59,278 nt of DNA, taken from the NCBI GenBank assembly GCA_946545285.1, contig CAMNNA010000002.1:1-59278 (forward strand), given 5' to 3'. The stretch is from an uncultured cyanobacterium. GTDB taxonomy: Bacteria; Cyanobacteriota; Vampirovibrionia; Gastranaerophilales; Gastranaerophilaceae. Of this stretch, positions 1 through 9,537 are shown in pieces (position 1 is the first letter of the stretch; each line of letters opens with the position of its first letter). A program made the position numbers and the translations under genes. Under the pieces are notes generated by a model. The model saw only the letters and a program-made list of their open reading frames with translations. It had not been told where the DNA came from and did not search any database.

Positions 1-60
1 CTCTGCTCGCTCCTCGCTGAACCCACAAATAAGTGGCTTCGCATCCTCACGCTTTCACAA

Positions 61-94
61 TTAAACCCGATAAGCAAAATGCTATCGGGTTTAA
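61..94 (-). terminator. Hairpin downstream of tRNA-Ser (putative terminator)
   Basis: Perfect 12-bp inverted repeat TTAAACCCGATA / TATCGGGTTTAA with 10-nt loop, immediately 3' of the minus-strand tRNA; T-tract weak. Confidence 0.6.
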
Positions 95-97
95 TTC

Positions 98-185
98 GGA
101 AAAGGTGGGATTTGAACCCACGGTGCAGGTAACCCCACACAACACCTTAGCAGGGTGCCGCCTTAAGCCACTCGGCCACTTTTCC
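98..185 (-). tRNA. tRNA-Ser (anticodon GCT)
   Basis: Reverse complement GGAAAAGTGGCCGAGTGG...CCTGCTAAGG...GGTTCAAATCCCACCTTTTCC; class II tRNA with long variable arm, anticodon loop CTGCTAA, paired acceptor ends. Confidence 0.95.
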
Positions 186-303
186 TTATTCTAAGACGGG
201 TAATCCTATTGATTACATTATCTATTCTATCACAAAAATTTTTTTTGAAAAGTAGTTAAAAAAAATTTTTTATTGTTATAATATATTATTATAAGAGGTT
301 ATT

Positions 304-819
304 ATGATTGAAATGAAAGTTATGGGTATTGCACTTGATACAAGGACCGGTTCGCCGATTGTTGTTCTTCACGATAAAGATAACAGACGTGCTTTACCTA
401 TTTGGATTGGTTCTGCTGAAGCAAGTTCTATTATAAGAAAAATCGAAAATCTTGAAGTCTCAAGACCAATGACCCATGATTTGATTATTAATATTGTTGA
501 AAAAACCGGATACAAAATTACCAAAGTTGAAATTAATGATGTTGAAAAAGAAACTTATTTTGCCAATATATTTTTAGAAAATAATAACGGTGAGGTATTA
601 GAAATTGATTCTCGTCCGTCAGATGCGATTGCTGTTGCAATAAGAGTTAATGCGCCGATTTATGTTACTTCAAATGTATTAGCATCCGGTTCTGTTTCAA
701 CTAACAGCGCAAGAGATGAGCAAGAAGCTCAAGAATTTAAAGATTTTATACAAAGTATAAAACCGTCTGACTTTGAAAAATTGATGAATAATAAGGATCA
801 TTTTGAAAACGATCAATAA
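304..819 (+). CDS. Bifunctional nuclease (BFN/DUF151) family protein
   Basis: MKVMGIALDTRTGSPIVVLHDKDNRRALPIWIGSAEA...RPMTHDLI...DSRPSDAIAVAIR typical of the family. Confidence 0.9.
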   Translation: MIEMKVMGIALDTRTGSPIVVLHDKDNRRALPIWIGSAEASSIIRKIENLEVSRPMTHDLIINIVEKTGYKITKVEINDVEKETYFANIFLENNNGEVLEIDSRPSDAIAVAIRVNAPIYVTSNVLASGSVSTNSARDEQEAQEFKDFIQSIKPSDFEKLMNNKDHFENDQ

Positions 820-831
820 AGGAGTATTACA

Positions 832-1263
832 ATGTGTGATGATGTTCAAACAATAAAATGTCCATACTGCGAAGGTGAAATAAGTTCTGACGCAAAAAAA
901 TGCATGCACTGCGGTGAATGGATTCAAACAATTCCTCAAGAATTGGATAAATTCAATTGGGGTGCATTTTTACTTAATTGGATATGGGGAATAATGCATA
1001 AAAAATATATTACGTTGCTTTATTTTCCTTCATTACTAATCCCTGTGATTGGTCCGTTGGCTGTGTCAATTTGGTTTGGGATAAAAGGTAATGAGTGGGC
1101 TTGGATGTCAAAAACTTGGTCAAGTGTCGATGATTTTAACGAATCTCAACAAAACTGGGTAAGACTTTGGTTCATACTAATGATTTATGGATTTGGAATC
1201 TCATTTTCCACATTTGTATTTTTGGTATTCTTAGGTTTGATATCAGTCGCTTCAGGTATTTAG
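832..1263 (+). CDS. Zinc-ribbon membrane protein of unknown function
   Basis: CPYCEGEISSDAKKCMHCGEWI zinc ribbon followed by hydrophobic segments; RBS GGAG upstream. Confidence 0.75.
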   Translation: MCDDVQTIKCPYCEGEISSDAKKCMHCGEWIQTIPQELDKFNWGAFLLNWIWGIMHKKYITLLYFPSLLIPVIGPLAVSIWFGIKGNEWAWMSKTWSSVDDFNESQQNWVRLWFILMIYGFGISFSTFVFLVFLGLISVASGI

Positions 1264-1278
1264 AAATAAATAAAATAA

Positions 1279-1351
1279 GCCGATATAGCTCAGTTGGTAG
1301 AGCAACTCATTCGTAATGAGTAGGTCGCGAGTTCGAGTCTCGCTATCGGCT
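1279..1351 (+). tRNA. tRNA-Thr (anticodon CGT)
   Basis: GCCGATATAGCTCAGTTGGTAGAGCAACTCATTCGTAATGAG...GGTTCGAGTCTCG-type T arm, acceptor GCCGATA/TATCGGC closed, loop TTCGTAA. Confidence 0.95.
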
Positions 1352-1447
1352 GTTTTATTTATTGTGTTGGTATTGTTCATGAAATCTGATGTTTTGTATT
1401 TCTTAAATTAAGTATACAATCAGCATTATTAAATTTGTTTTCTGTTA

Positions 1448-2110
1448 TCAATTTAATTTTAGTAATTTTTTTATATCTTTAATTCCTTCTTCAGGGGTAT
1501 CAAATTTAATTTCTGCATCGTAATGTTTTGCCTGTGAAATTTCATATGCAGACTTAGCTAATCTTTCTTGAATAGCTTTAGATGTTTCAGTTCCGCGTCT
1601 TTCCAAACGAGCTTTTAATACTTTAAAAGACGGAGGTTGAAAGAATATACTTATAACTTTAATAAAGGGATCATTTTTAAGGTTTTTACGGATATTTTTT
1701 GCGCCATCTACATCTACTATTGCCAAGGCAGGCTTTTCTCCATTCAATGCTGTTTTTATCGTTTCTTTTTTTGTCCCGTAATATTTACCTGAAAAACCTT
1801 CTATATATTCTACAAATTCATTATTTTTTATGCCTTCTCTAAATTTATCTACAGTTGTAAAGAAATAACTTACACCGTCAATTTCGCCTTCTCTTTTTGC
1901 TCTTGTTGTATGTGTGACTATTCTGTTAAAAAGATTCATTAACGGATCCATGACAGAATTTTTACCAACACCTGAAGGTCCTCCTATTAATAATAAATAT
2001 TTATTATTTTCAAGAACTTTTGCGGGGATATCATTTCTTAGAATTTGTCCGAATGTAACAGGATTAGATATCCTATTGCTGTAATCATTGTTAATTTTTT
2101 GTACTTGCAT
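1448..2110 (-). CDS. gmk: Guanylate kinase-like protein with N-terminal extension
   Basis: GGPSGVGKNSV P-loop, TTRAKREGEIDGVSYFF, KYYGTKKETI; about 38-residue N-terminal extension with VTFG; RBS AAAGGAA upstream of the only ATG. Confidence 0.8.
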   Translation of the reverse strand: MQVQKINNDYSNRISNPVTFGQILRNDIPAKVLENNKYLLLIGGPSGVGKNSVMDPLMNLFNRIVTHTTRAKREGEIDGVSYFFTTVDKFREGIKNNEFVEYIEGFSGKYYGTKKETIKTALNGEKPALAIVDVDGAKNIRKNLKNDPFIKVISIFFQPPSFKVLKARLERRGTETSKAIQERLAKSAYEISQAKHYDAEIKFDTPEEGIKDIKKLLKLN

Positions 2111-2323
2111 ATTTATATTCCTTTCGCTGTATTTTATTATAAATACCCGTAAAAATAAAATTTGCTAGGGGTAAATATTTTTGTTGTATAAAAAAACATC
2201 TTAGTTGTTTTTTTTATTTTTATGGAAATAAACTGTAAAACGTCCTGTTCTGTTACAAATATGTCGATCATTTCTATTTCAATATCTATTTACATGTATT
2301 TAATTTTCATTTAAAATACTGTT

Positions 2324-3289
2324 GTGATTTATTTTTTTTACGGGGATGAAGAATTTAATATTTCCAATGAAATCAAGGCTTTAAAAGCTAAGCTTGACAA
2401 AAATTTTATTGAAATGAGCTTTAAGTCTTTTGATAATCCAAAATTTCCGGATTTGATTGCGGCAGTTTCTTCTCAGCCTATGATGTTTGGGAAAATGCTT
2501 ATTGTTATTGATTGCATGAAATATTTTTCGTCCAATTCCGACGAGGGATTTGATGATTCTCAAATAAAAATTTTTGAGCAAGCTTTGCAAAATTCAAACG
2601 AAAATCTTGATATTGTTTTTCGGGCCTATTGCGCACCTGAAAGTAAGAAAAAAGTCGATAAACGCAAAAAAATATTTAAAATTCTGTCTAAATACAACGC
2701 TAAGGAATTTGCGCAAATTCCGTCTTATAAAACGGCTGAATTGGAAGCATGGATAAAAAATCAAGCAAAATTAAAAAAAATTAAGATTGAAAATGATGCT
2801 GTTTCTTTGCTTTTACTTCAGGTCGGATCAAATCTCAGAATGCTTGATTCCGAGCTTGAAAAATTGAAAGTATTTGCCTCTGATTCTGTAGTAACAAAGG
2901 ATATGGTAACAGAAATTTGTGTTAATAATGAGGATTTATTCGCATTTATTGATTATTTGGTTGAAGGGCAAAAAAGTAAGGCTCTTGAAGAATACCAAAA
3001 ATTGCTTACAACTAATCATGCTTTAGCTATAATGTCAGTTTTGCACTCAATGATTCACTCTAAAATTCAGATAAAAGCGCTTGCATCAAAATATTCGCAG
3101 GATGAAATTGCTAAAATCGTAAATATGCACCCATATAGAGTAAAAATGGAAATTCAAAATTTGAAACAAACACCTTTAAAAGAACTTGTAAGGCTGAAAA
3201 AAAATTTAACAGATGCAGAATTTAAAATCAAATCCGGTCAGTCAAATTTAAGTCCTGAAAGGGAGGTTGAATATGCTCTATTACGATAA
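2324..3289 (+). CDS. holA: DNA polymerase III subunit delta
   Basis: IYFFYGDEEFNISNEIKALK...; HolA-like length and pattern; GTG start; overlaps holB. Confidence 0.85.
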   Translation: MIYFFYGDEEFNISNEIKALKAKLDKNFIEMSFKSFDNPKFPDLIAAVSSQPMMFGKMLIVIDCMKYFSSNSDEGFDDSQIKIFEQALQNSNENLDIVFRAYCAPESKKKVDKRKKIFKILSKYNAKEFAQIPSYKTAELEAWIKNQAKLKKIKIENDAVSLLLLQVGSNLRMLDSELEKLKVFASDSVVTKDMVTEICVNNEDLFAFIDYLVEGQKSKALEEYQKLLTTNHALAIMSVLHSMIHSKIQIKALASKYSQDEIAKIVNMHPYRVKMEIQNLKQTPLKELVRLKKNLTDAEFKIKSGQSNLSPEREVEYALLR

Positions 3290-4160
3290 TAATATTGCCC
3301 AAAAGCAACCTGAATTGATGAAATATTTTTCTTTAGGAATTAAAGACGAATCAAAAAATCTTGGTCATTGTCTTTTATTTTGGGGGCCTGATATTAAGGT
3401 TCAATGCGAACTTGCTCTTGAAATTGCTAGACTGTTTAATTGTTCTGATGATGGTAATGCAGATTGCAGTTGTATTAATTGTAAGTGGATTAAAGAAAAT
3501 ACTCATCCTGCGGTAAAAATATTTACTCGACTGGATTTTAAGGATTTAGACCAAGATTCTGCAACAGGCAAAAGAAATATTACTGTTTCTCAGGCACAAA
3601 GTATTATTAATGAATTATCGATAACTTCTGACTATCACAGAGTTTATATTTTTTGTGACAGGGATGAAGCCGGGAATTTGATGCCTCTAAATAAGATGAA
3701 TTTTCCTGATGACACATCTAATAAATTATTAAAAACTTTTGAAGAACCTCCTCAAAATACAACTTTTATATTTTTAACCAATGATAAATCTGATATAATA
3801 TCAACAGTTGTTTCAAGAGCGCAGTCATTTTTTGTTCCGTCAAAAATCGAAAATAATCAGGACTTTTCGCTTGTAAGCAATTTATTAGACAATTACTGGA
3901 ATATAGAAAGAAATTCAGTCTTAGAATTTGAGAATTCTATTTTGGCGCTAATTGAGGGAAATGACCCTAAAACAATATTAATTCAAATGGAAAATTATTT
4001 AGGAAATATTTTAAAAAATAATTTAGAAAACAAAATTTTATATTTTAAAGTATTAAAAGATTTAGGTTATGTAGAAGAAGCGTTAAGGCAGTTAAACTTG
4101 ACTCCTGCAATGAATACCTCTGCAGTAATTGAAAATTTAGCGTTCAAGATGATTTTGTAA
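3273..4160 (+). CDS. holB: DNA polymerase III delta' subunit-like ATPase
   Basis: LLFWGPDIKVQCELALEIARLFNC, C-x-C-x2-C zinc site, SNKLLKTFEEPPQNTTFIFLTND, STVVSRAQ; ORF track start at TTG 3267, ATG at 3273 preferred. Confidence 0.88.
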   Translation: MLYYDNNIAQKQPELMKYFSLGIKDESKNLGHCLLFWGPDIKVQCELALEIARLFNCSDDGNADCSCINCKWIKENTHPAVKIFTRLDFKDLDQDSATGKRNITVSQAQSIINELSITSDYHRVYIFCDRDEAGNLMPLNKMNFPDDTSNKLLKTFEEPPQNTTFIFLTNDKSDIISTVVSRAQSFFVPSKIENNQDFSLVSNLLDNYWNIERNSVLEFENSILALIEGNDPKTILIQMENYLGNILKNNLENKILYFKVLKDLGYVEEALRQLNLTPAMNTSAVIENLAFKMIL

Positions 4161-4190
4161 TACAATAAAAAAATAAGGAGAATATTTGAA

Positions 4191-4802
4191 ATGGATATAG
4201 GAATAGTTTTAGAAATTATAATTACAGCGATAATCGCATATGTAATCGGATCAATTCCTACCGGATATATTGTTGTTAAACTTTTTACAGGTCAAGATAT
4301 CAGAACAATTGGTTCAGGATCAACCGGTGCTACAAATGTTAAAAGGGTAATGGGGAAAAAATGGTTTTTTATCGTAATGATTCTTGACGCTATAAAAGGA
4401 GCTTTGCCTGTTATTTTAGCCTCAACATTGACTTTAAGTTTTAAATCTATCGGTCTTTTGCCTGTTATTGCAGCTGTTTTTGTAATACTAGGACACAGTA
4501 AATCTTTATTTTTGAACTTTACCGGAGGTAAATCTGTTGCTTCAGGAGTCGGTACACTGCTTGCACTAAATTGGCAGGCCGGTATTTTGATTGCGATTTG
4601 CTGGGGAATTGTAACATGGTTTTCACACTATGTATCACTTGGATCTATAGTCGCATTGGCTCTGGCGCCTGTAATAATGTGGCTTTTAAATGCCCCTTTA
4701 GCGTACATAATTTATTCGCTTATTGCGGCGGTGTATGTGATTTATTTACATAGGGAAAATATTAAAAGATTATTAGATGGCAGTGAAAATAAAGTAAGAT
4801 AA
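4191..4802 (+). CDS. plsY: Glycerol-3-phosphate acyltransferase PlsY
   Basis: YVIGSIPTGYIVVKLFTGQDIRTIGSGSTGATNVKRVMGKK, GHSKSLFLNFTGGKSVASGVG. Confidence 0.95.
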   Translation: MDIGIVLEIIITAIIAYVIGSIPTGYIVVKLFTGQDIRTIGSGSTGATNVKRVMGKKWFFIVMILDAIKGALPVILASTLTLSFKSIGLLPVIAAVFVILGHSKSLFLNFTGGKSVASGVGTLLALNWQAGILIAICWGIVTWFSHYVSLGSIVALALAPVIMWLLNAPLAYIIYSLIAAVYVIYLHRENIKRLLDGSENKVR

Positions 4803-4822
4803 AATGTGATTACAAGATACAA

Positions 4823-4856
4823 AAATCCCTTTATGAATTACCATAAAGGGATTTCA
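4823..4856. terminator. Bidirectional Rho-independent terminator
   Basis: AAATCCCTTTATG / CATAAAGGGATTT 13-bp stem, 6-nt loop, between convergent genes. Confidence 0.85.
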
Positions 4857-4863
4857 TCTTTAT

Positions 4864-5118
4864 TTATTTTAATTTTTTGTCAATTGCAGCTAAAACTTTT
4901 TCAACGGTCGCTTCTTTTATGACCTCATCATCTACTTTAACATATGGGGCCTTTGAAAATTCCCAGTCAATCGAACATAACCCTAAACACGGAGAACCGG
5001 AAACCTCAACTTTATCTCCGTATTTTCTTGGAACAAGTTCAATTAATTCTTGTAAATTTGCTGATCCCATAACGAAACAGGTAGTTCCTAAGCACACTTT
5101 AACATTAATTTTTGCCAT
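4864..5118 (-). CDS. Thioredoxin-like [2Fe-2S] ferredoxin (NuoE-like) protein
   Basis: VCLGTTCFVMG (Cx4C) and SPCLGLCS (Cx3C) four-Cys pattern. Confidence 0.85.
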   Translation of the reverse strand: MAKINVKVCLGTTCFVMGSANLQELIELVPRKYGDKVEVSGSPCLGLCSIDWEFSKAPYVKVDDEVIKEATVEKVLAAIDKKLK

Positions 5119-5130
5119 TTTCTTTAACTC

Positions 5131-6294
5131 CTACATATACTGCATACTAACTTTTTTATAATATTTATCTTGTAAAATTGATTTCATTTTTTTTATTATA
5201 TTTTTCCGAATCTCGATTTCTATCGGCAATGTCGGATTATAATGAGCCTGATTTAATTTCGCACCTACCATGAAATAAATACAGTCACTATCCAATAAAA
5301 ATTCTACCAACTTTCCTGCCGCGTTGTCAATATCCCATTTGCCGTTTTCTAAATATTCGAGAGTTTGAGTTAAAGTCAAAATTCCTTCTGTAACCAAATC
5401 AACTCCTTCCATATAAGAACATGCCGGAAGTTTCCCTACACTAATTGTTTTGTCCATAGTAATCGGGATATTTAATTCTCTTGATATTAAATTTGCCGTT
5501 GTCCCTCCGGCAATAGCCTTTTTCCCTTTAAAATCAGCAAAAAGCTGGGCATATTCACTATCTTTATTTTGCATAAAAGGCGGGCCTGTAAAAACTAAAG
5601 ATTTTCTGGGCTCTCTGCAATACAAAACTAAAGCAGACATGTCATCTTTCGGATTTTTATCTGTTTCAATATTTCTTGCTTGTTTAATTATAAAATCAGA
5701 CAATTCAGAACTTGATATATCTGGATCTTGTTCTAATCTTGATAAAACGAATTTTATCAGTCCCTCACGCCTTAAACCCAACTTTAATTTTGGATTCCCT
5801 AATCCGCATTGAGTAATTCCGTCAGAACAAAATATTAATCTGTCTCCTAATTCTAAATTGATTTTATATGATTTCATACATCGATTTTTGTGCGTTTTTG
5901 ACGGGATTTCTTCATATTGAGGATTCATAATTTTACCGTTTTTTATCCATATAAAATCAGGATTACCTTCTTCAACAATTTTTGCAATACCGTCATCGTT
6001 TACATCTATAATTGAAAACGTAGAATAGCTGATTTTACGAACCTGACAAACAGGTAAAGAATTCATTACAATTTCCGCTGCTTTTCTAATTGGGATTTGA
6101 TCTCCTTCTACAAATCTTAATAACATCGTAGCTGTCATACAAGACAAAATATTTGCCTTAATTCCTGATCCTAAACCGTCAGATAAAACAGCAACAAGCC
6201 TTTCTTCGTCAGGATACCTTTTTGATACAAAGTAATCCCCAAATGCATTTTGATTATATTTTTTTATTTGATGACAATCAATATCGATAAACAT
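5131..6294 (-). CDS. SpoIIE-family protein phosphatase (PP2C-like)
   Basis: LVAVLSDGLGSGIKANILSCMTATMLLRF, DRLIFCSDGITQCGLG, KNPKDDMSALVLYC. Confidence 0.85.
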   Translation of the reverse strand: MFIDIDCHQIKKYNQNAFGDYFVSKRYPDEERLVAVLSDGLGSGIKANILSCMTATMLLRFVEGDQIPIRKAAEIVMNSLPVCQVRKISYSTFSIIDVNDDGIAKIVEEGNPDFIWIKNGKIMNPQYEEIPSKTHKNRCMKSYKINLELGDRLIFCSDGITQCGLGNPKLKLGLRREGLIKFVLSRLEQDPDISSSELSDFIIKQARNIETDKNPKDDMSALVLYCREPRKSLVFTGPPFMQNKDSEYAQLFADFKGKKAIAGGTTANLISRELNIPITMDKTISVGKLPACSYMEGVDLVTEGILTLTQTLEYLENGKWDIDNAAGKLVEFLLDSDCIYFMVGAKLNQAHYNPTLPIEIEIRKNIIKKMKSILQDKYYKKVSMQYM

Positions 6295-6335
6295 ATTTAT
6301 TAAAGTCGTTATGACATTGGGTCTTTAAGCCGACT

Positions 6336-8048
6336 TTATTTTTCCTCCTTATCATCATAATCATTTGCAATAGAATTTAGCAAAGTTTCTGTTTCAACCA
6401 TATGTTCACCTAAAAGGCACGCAATTTCTTGGACAATAGAAATATTTTTAGAAATAACTTCTTTTGCTTTTTCTGATATTTTTTCTCTTGTTGTTTCGGT
6501 TTGAGTAACATCTGTTATGACCGCGCCTACAATTTCATTTTCTTCGATAGTAAAAGCATTTATATCATAAAGCCGTCCTTTAACATTGTAATGTTCTTTG
6601 TGAAGATCTCTGCCGGTTTTTAATATAGTTGAGAAAATATCCGGAAAATCAACAATTCTGTCAATGGCTGCTCCTGTTAAGCCATCAGGTCGTGATTTGA
6701 ACATTTCATACATATCACCCGTAAACATTTTCATAAAACTGTCATTTGCTTCTATTATATTCATCTTGTTATCAACCATAACGATAGCAGAAGGCATACA
6801 GCGAAGCATTGCAGCAGCCTTTCTCATAGCTATTTTTCTCATATAAGAAACGCACATAGAAGTTTCAGCAACACCATCTAACAGTGCGACAGCAAGTTCC
6901 CGACACGAAGAATATCCGCATCCTCCGCAATTTAGTTCATCTTCTTGCGAGTGTTTACCGATTTTTTTCAATGTTTCCAAAATTTGTTCAATGGAATATT
7001 TTGAATTCTGAACTTGTTTTGGTGAATAACTGCATTCAACAACAGTGCTTGTAACTTTTGGAATTTCATCCCTATACTTTACTTTGTACATTACATCTGA
7101 AATTGAACTTATACTTGCTTTTTTTGAGGCAATGCAAGGACCTGTAATACATCCTGATTCACATGCTAAAGCTTCTACAAAAACCGGAACAGCAAGCTTT
7201 TCAGGATCTAAATTCTCTAATGCTTTTGAAAAAGCAGGAATAGAACATACTTCCATTAATTGAACTTCAGGCTTAACCCCAATTTTACGGATCGTTTCGT
7301 TCATTCCTCCGTTAATCGGATACAAAGTACCTTCGTAAGCACTCTGTGGTACAAATTCAAAACTATTTTCTTTTTTAATTTCAGTTATATCCGGTATTTC
7401 ATCGGATATCCAAATTTTTAATTCTTCAAACGTAATAGCAGCATCAATTAATCCGTCATCTTCATCAGCCTCATTTTTCTTCCCGATGCAAGGTCCGATA
7501 AATACAACCGAAATATCTTGTCCATATGTTTCTTTTAACATTTTGGCATGTGTTTTTGCAGGAGAGCCTACAGGGGTAATATATTTTGAAAATTCCGGTT
7601 TATAAATTCTTATATATTCAACTATTACAGGGCAAGCGCTTGAAATAAGAAGCCCTTTATCCATGTTATTCAGAACTTGGGCATCATGAATTGAAACTTC
7701 TTGTGCCCCGAGAGCTGTTTCCGATACATCCTTAAATCCTAATTTTTTCAATATCGCAATCATTTTTTTTGCGGAATTTTCAAATGTCGCTCTCCAAGAT
7801 GGTGCTAATGAGACGTATACATCTTTTTTTGCTATCAACAGATTTTTTACTTTTTCCAGATCTGTCCTTACACATTTCGCATTTGTAGGACAAACTTTTA
7901 CGCAAGTTCCGCATGATATGCATTTTTCAGGAATGACTGAGGCACTGTCATTTTCTATTCGGATCGCTTTTACAGGACAATGCCTTATACATTTGTAACA
8001 GTCTTTACATTCATTTGTTAACGTGTAAACCGGATGCTGTTTATTCAT
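6336..8048 (-). CDS. [FeFe]-hydrogenase-like sensory protein (HsfB type): 2x[4Fe-4S], H-domain, 4Fe-4S domain, PAS
   Basis: CKDCYKCIRHCPVKAI, CISCGTCVKVCPTNA; H-cluster-like SSACPV, GPCIGKKNE, ALACESGCITGPC; ELNCGGCGYSSCRELAVAL; PAS-like AIVMVDNKMNIIEANDSFMKMF. Confidence 0.85.
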   Translation of the reverse strand: MNKQHPVYTLTNECKDCYKCIRHCPVKAIRIENDSASVIPEKCISCGTCVKVCPTNAKCVRTDLEKVKNLLIAKKDVYVSLAPSWRATFENSAKKMIAILKKLGFKDVSETALGAQEVSIHDAQVLNNMDKGLLISSACPVIVEYIRIYKPEFSKYITPVGSPAKTHAKMLKETYGQDISVVFIGPCIGKKNEADEDDGLIDAAITFEELKIWISDEIPDITEIKKENSFEFVPQSAYEGTLYPINGGMNETIRKIGVKPEVQLMEVCSIPAFSKALENLDPEKLAVPVFVEALACESGCITGPCIASKKASISSISDVMYKVKYRDEIPKVTSTVVECSYSPKQVQNSKYSIEQILETLKKIGKHSQEDELNCGGCGYSSCRELAVALLDGVAETSMCVSYMRKIAMRKAAAMLRCMPSAIVMVDNKMNIIEANDSFMKMFTGDMYEMFKSRPDGLTGAAIDRIVDFPDIFSTILKTGRDLHKEHYNVKGRLYDINAFTIEENEIVGAVITDVTQTETTREKISEKAKEVISKNISIVQEIACLLGEHMVETETLLNSIANDYDDKEEK

Positions 8049-8072
8049 TTTTACTTAACCCCTAAATTATAA

Positions 8073-8309
8073 TTATAAACTGGATAAAATTTTCTGTAAT
8101 TTATCAATATTTACTTCATCATATTCATTGTTATCTACGTAAACATGCGGACCTAAATCGCATTTCCCCTCGCATAATGCTCCTACCAATTCCAAATCCG
8201 CATCTAAATTGTGATCTTTAATATATTTTTCTAAAAATGATAAATTTTCACAGTTGCCTCTGGCAAAACAAGAGCTTCCCATACATACCTTTATTGTGTG
8301 CTTTGACAT
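8073..8309 (-). CDS. Thioredoxin-like [2Fe-2S] ferredoxin (NuoE-like) protein
   Basis: VCMGSSCFARG (Cx4C) ... ALCEGKCDLGP (Cx3C). Confidence 0.85.
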   Translation of the reverse strand: MSKHTIKVCMGSSCFARGNCENLSFLEKYIKDHNLDADLELVGALCEGKCDLGPHVYVDNNEYDEVNIDKLQKILSSL

Positions 8310-8420
8310 ACCTTCCTCAATAAAAATATTTTATAATACTGAAAACATCTTTTCAAGTAGGAAAGTTGATAAATTTAAAACTTTTTGGTATAAATATTGT
8401 TAGAATAAGGGGATAAGAAT

Positions 8421-9473
8421 ATGCATTATCAAGGACTAATTAACAAATACAGGAAATATTTACCGGTAAATGATTTAACGCCGATCGTTACTTTAAATGA
8501 AGGAAACACTCCTTTAATAAAAGCTGATAATTTGGCAAAAAAAATCGGAATAGATGCTGAAATATATTTGAAATTTGAGGGTTGTAACCCTACAGGAAGT
8601 TTTAAAGATCGCGGAATGACAATGGCTGTCACAAAAGCAAAAGAATCCGGTTCGGGAGCGATAATTTGTGCTTCAACCGGAAATACATCCGCATCAGCCG
8701 CGGCTTACGGGGCAAAAGCCGGTTTAAAAACTTATGTATTGATTCCTGATGGATATATTGCACTCGGTAAATTATCTCAAGCTATGATGTATGGTGCAGA
8801 AATTGTTGCTATAAAGGGAAATTTTGACAGAGCATTAGAATTAGTCAGAGAAATTTCTGATAAATATCCTATTACTCTTGTTAATTCTGTTAACCCGTAT
8901 CGTATTGAAGGTCAAAAAACCGGTGCGTTTGAAATATGTGAAGCTTTAGGGCAAGCCCCTGATTATCATTTTATTCCGGTAGGGAATGCCGGAAATATTA
9001 CCGCATACTGGAAAGGTTACTGCGAATGGTTTGATTTGGGATTAATAAATTCAAAACCAAAGATGATGGGATTTGAAGCAGAAGGTGCTGCTGCAATTGT
9101 TAAAGGAGAAAGGATTATGTATCCTGAAACACTGGCTACAGCGATTAGAATAGGAAATCCTGCAAGTTGGAAAAAAGCGGAAGCCGCAAGAGATGAAAGT
9201 AACGGAATGATTAATTTTGTAACTGATGAAGAAATTGTTAAAGCTTACAAATTATTGGCATCTTGTGAAGGAATTTTAGCAGAACCTGCCTCAGCAGCAT
9301 CTGTTGCAGGTCTTATTAAAGTTAAAGATACTGTTAAATCCGGCTCAAAAATTGTCTGTATTTTAACCGGAAACGGATTAAAAGACCCTGACAACGCTAT
9401 TAAATATTCTAATACTGATGTCAAAAAAACAACTGATGATTTGAATGATATTTTAAAAATTATATCAGTTTAA
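8421..9473 (+). CDS. thrC: Threonine synthase
   Basis: [11 protein letters not shown]...[58 protein letters not shown]-type PLP enzyme. Confidence 0.95.
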   Translation: MHYQGLINKYRKYLPVNDLTPIVTLNEGNTPLIKADNLAKKIGIDAEIYLKFEGCNPTGSFKDRGMTMAVTKAKESGSGAIICASTGNTSASAAAYGAKAGLKTYVLIPDGYIALGKLSQAMMYGAEIVAIKGNFDRALELVREISDKYPITLVNSVNPYRIEGQKTGAFEICEALGQAPDYHFIPVGNAGNITAYWKGYCEWFDLGLINSKPKMMGFEAEGAAAIVKGERIMYPETLATAIRIGNPASWKKAEAARDESNGMINFVTDEEIVKAYKLLASCEGILAEPASAASVAGLIKVKDTVKSGSKIVCILTGNGLKDPDNAIKYSNTDVKKTTDDLNDILKIISV

Positions 9474-9475
9474 TC

Positions 9476-9503
9476 TTGACTTTTTTTCAAACATTATTAA
9501 TAT
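9476..9503 (+). promoter_or_regulatory. Putative sigma70-type promoter for the EF-hand gene
   Basis: TTGACT, 16-nt spacer, TAATAT (alternative TATAAA at 9501 with 19-nt spacing). Confidence 0.45.
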
Positions 9504-9537
9504 AAAAGTTGAGGTAGAAATATAAAAGGATATATCA

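Noticed and set aside
1-60. Possible second RNA gene at window start
   Set aside because: Only 60 nt visible, no tRNA cloverleaf reconstructable.
697-939. 80-aa minus ORF
   Set aside because: Antisense across the BFN gene and the zinc-ribbon gene start; no RBS or domain.
5450-5812. 120-aa plus ORF
   Set aside because: Antisense to the SpoIIE phosphatase, a well-supported gene.
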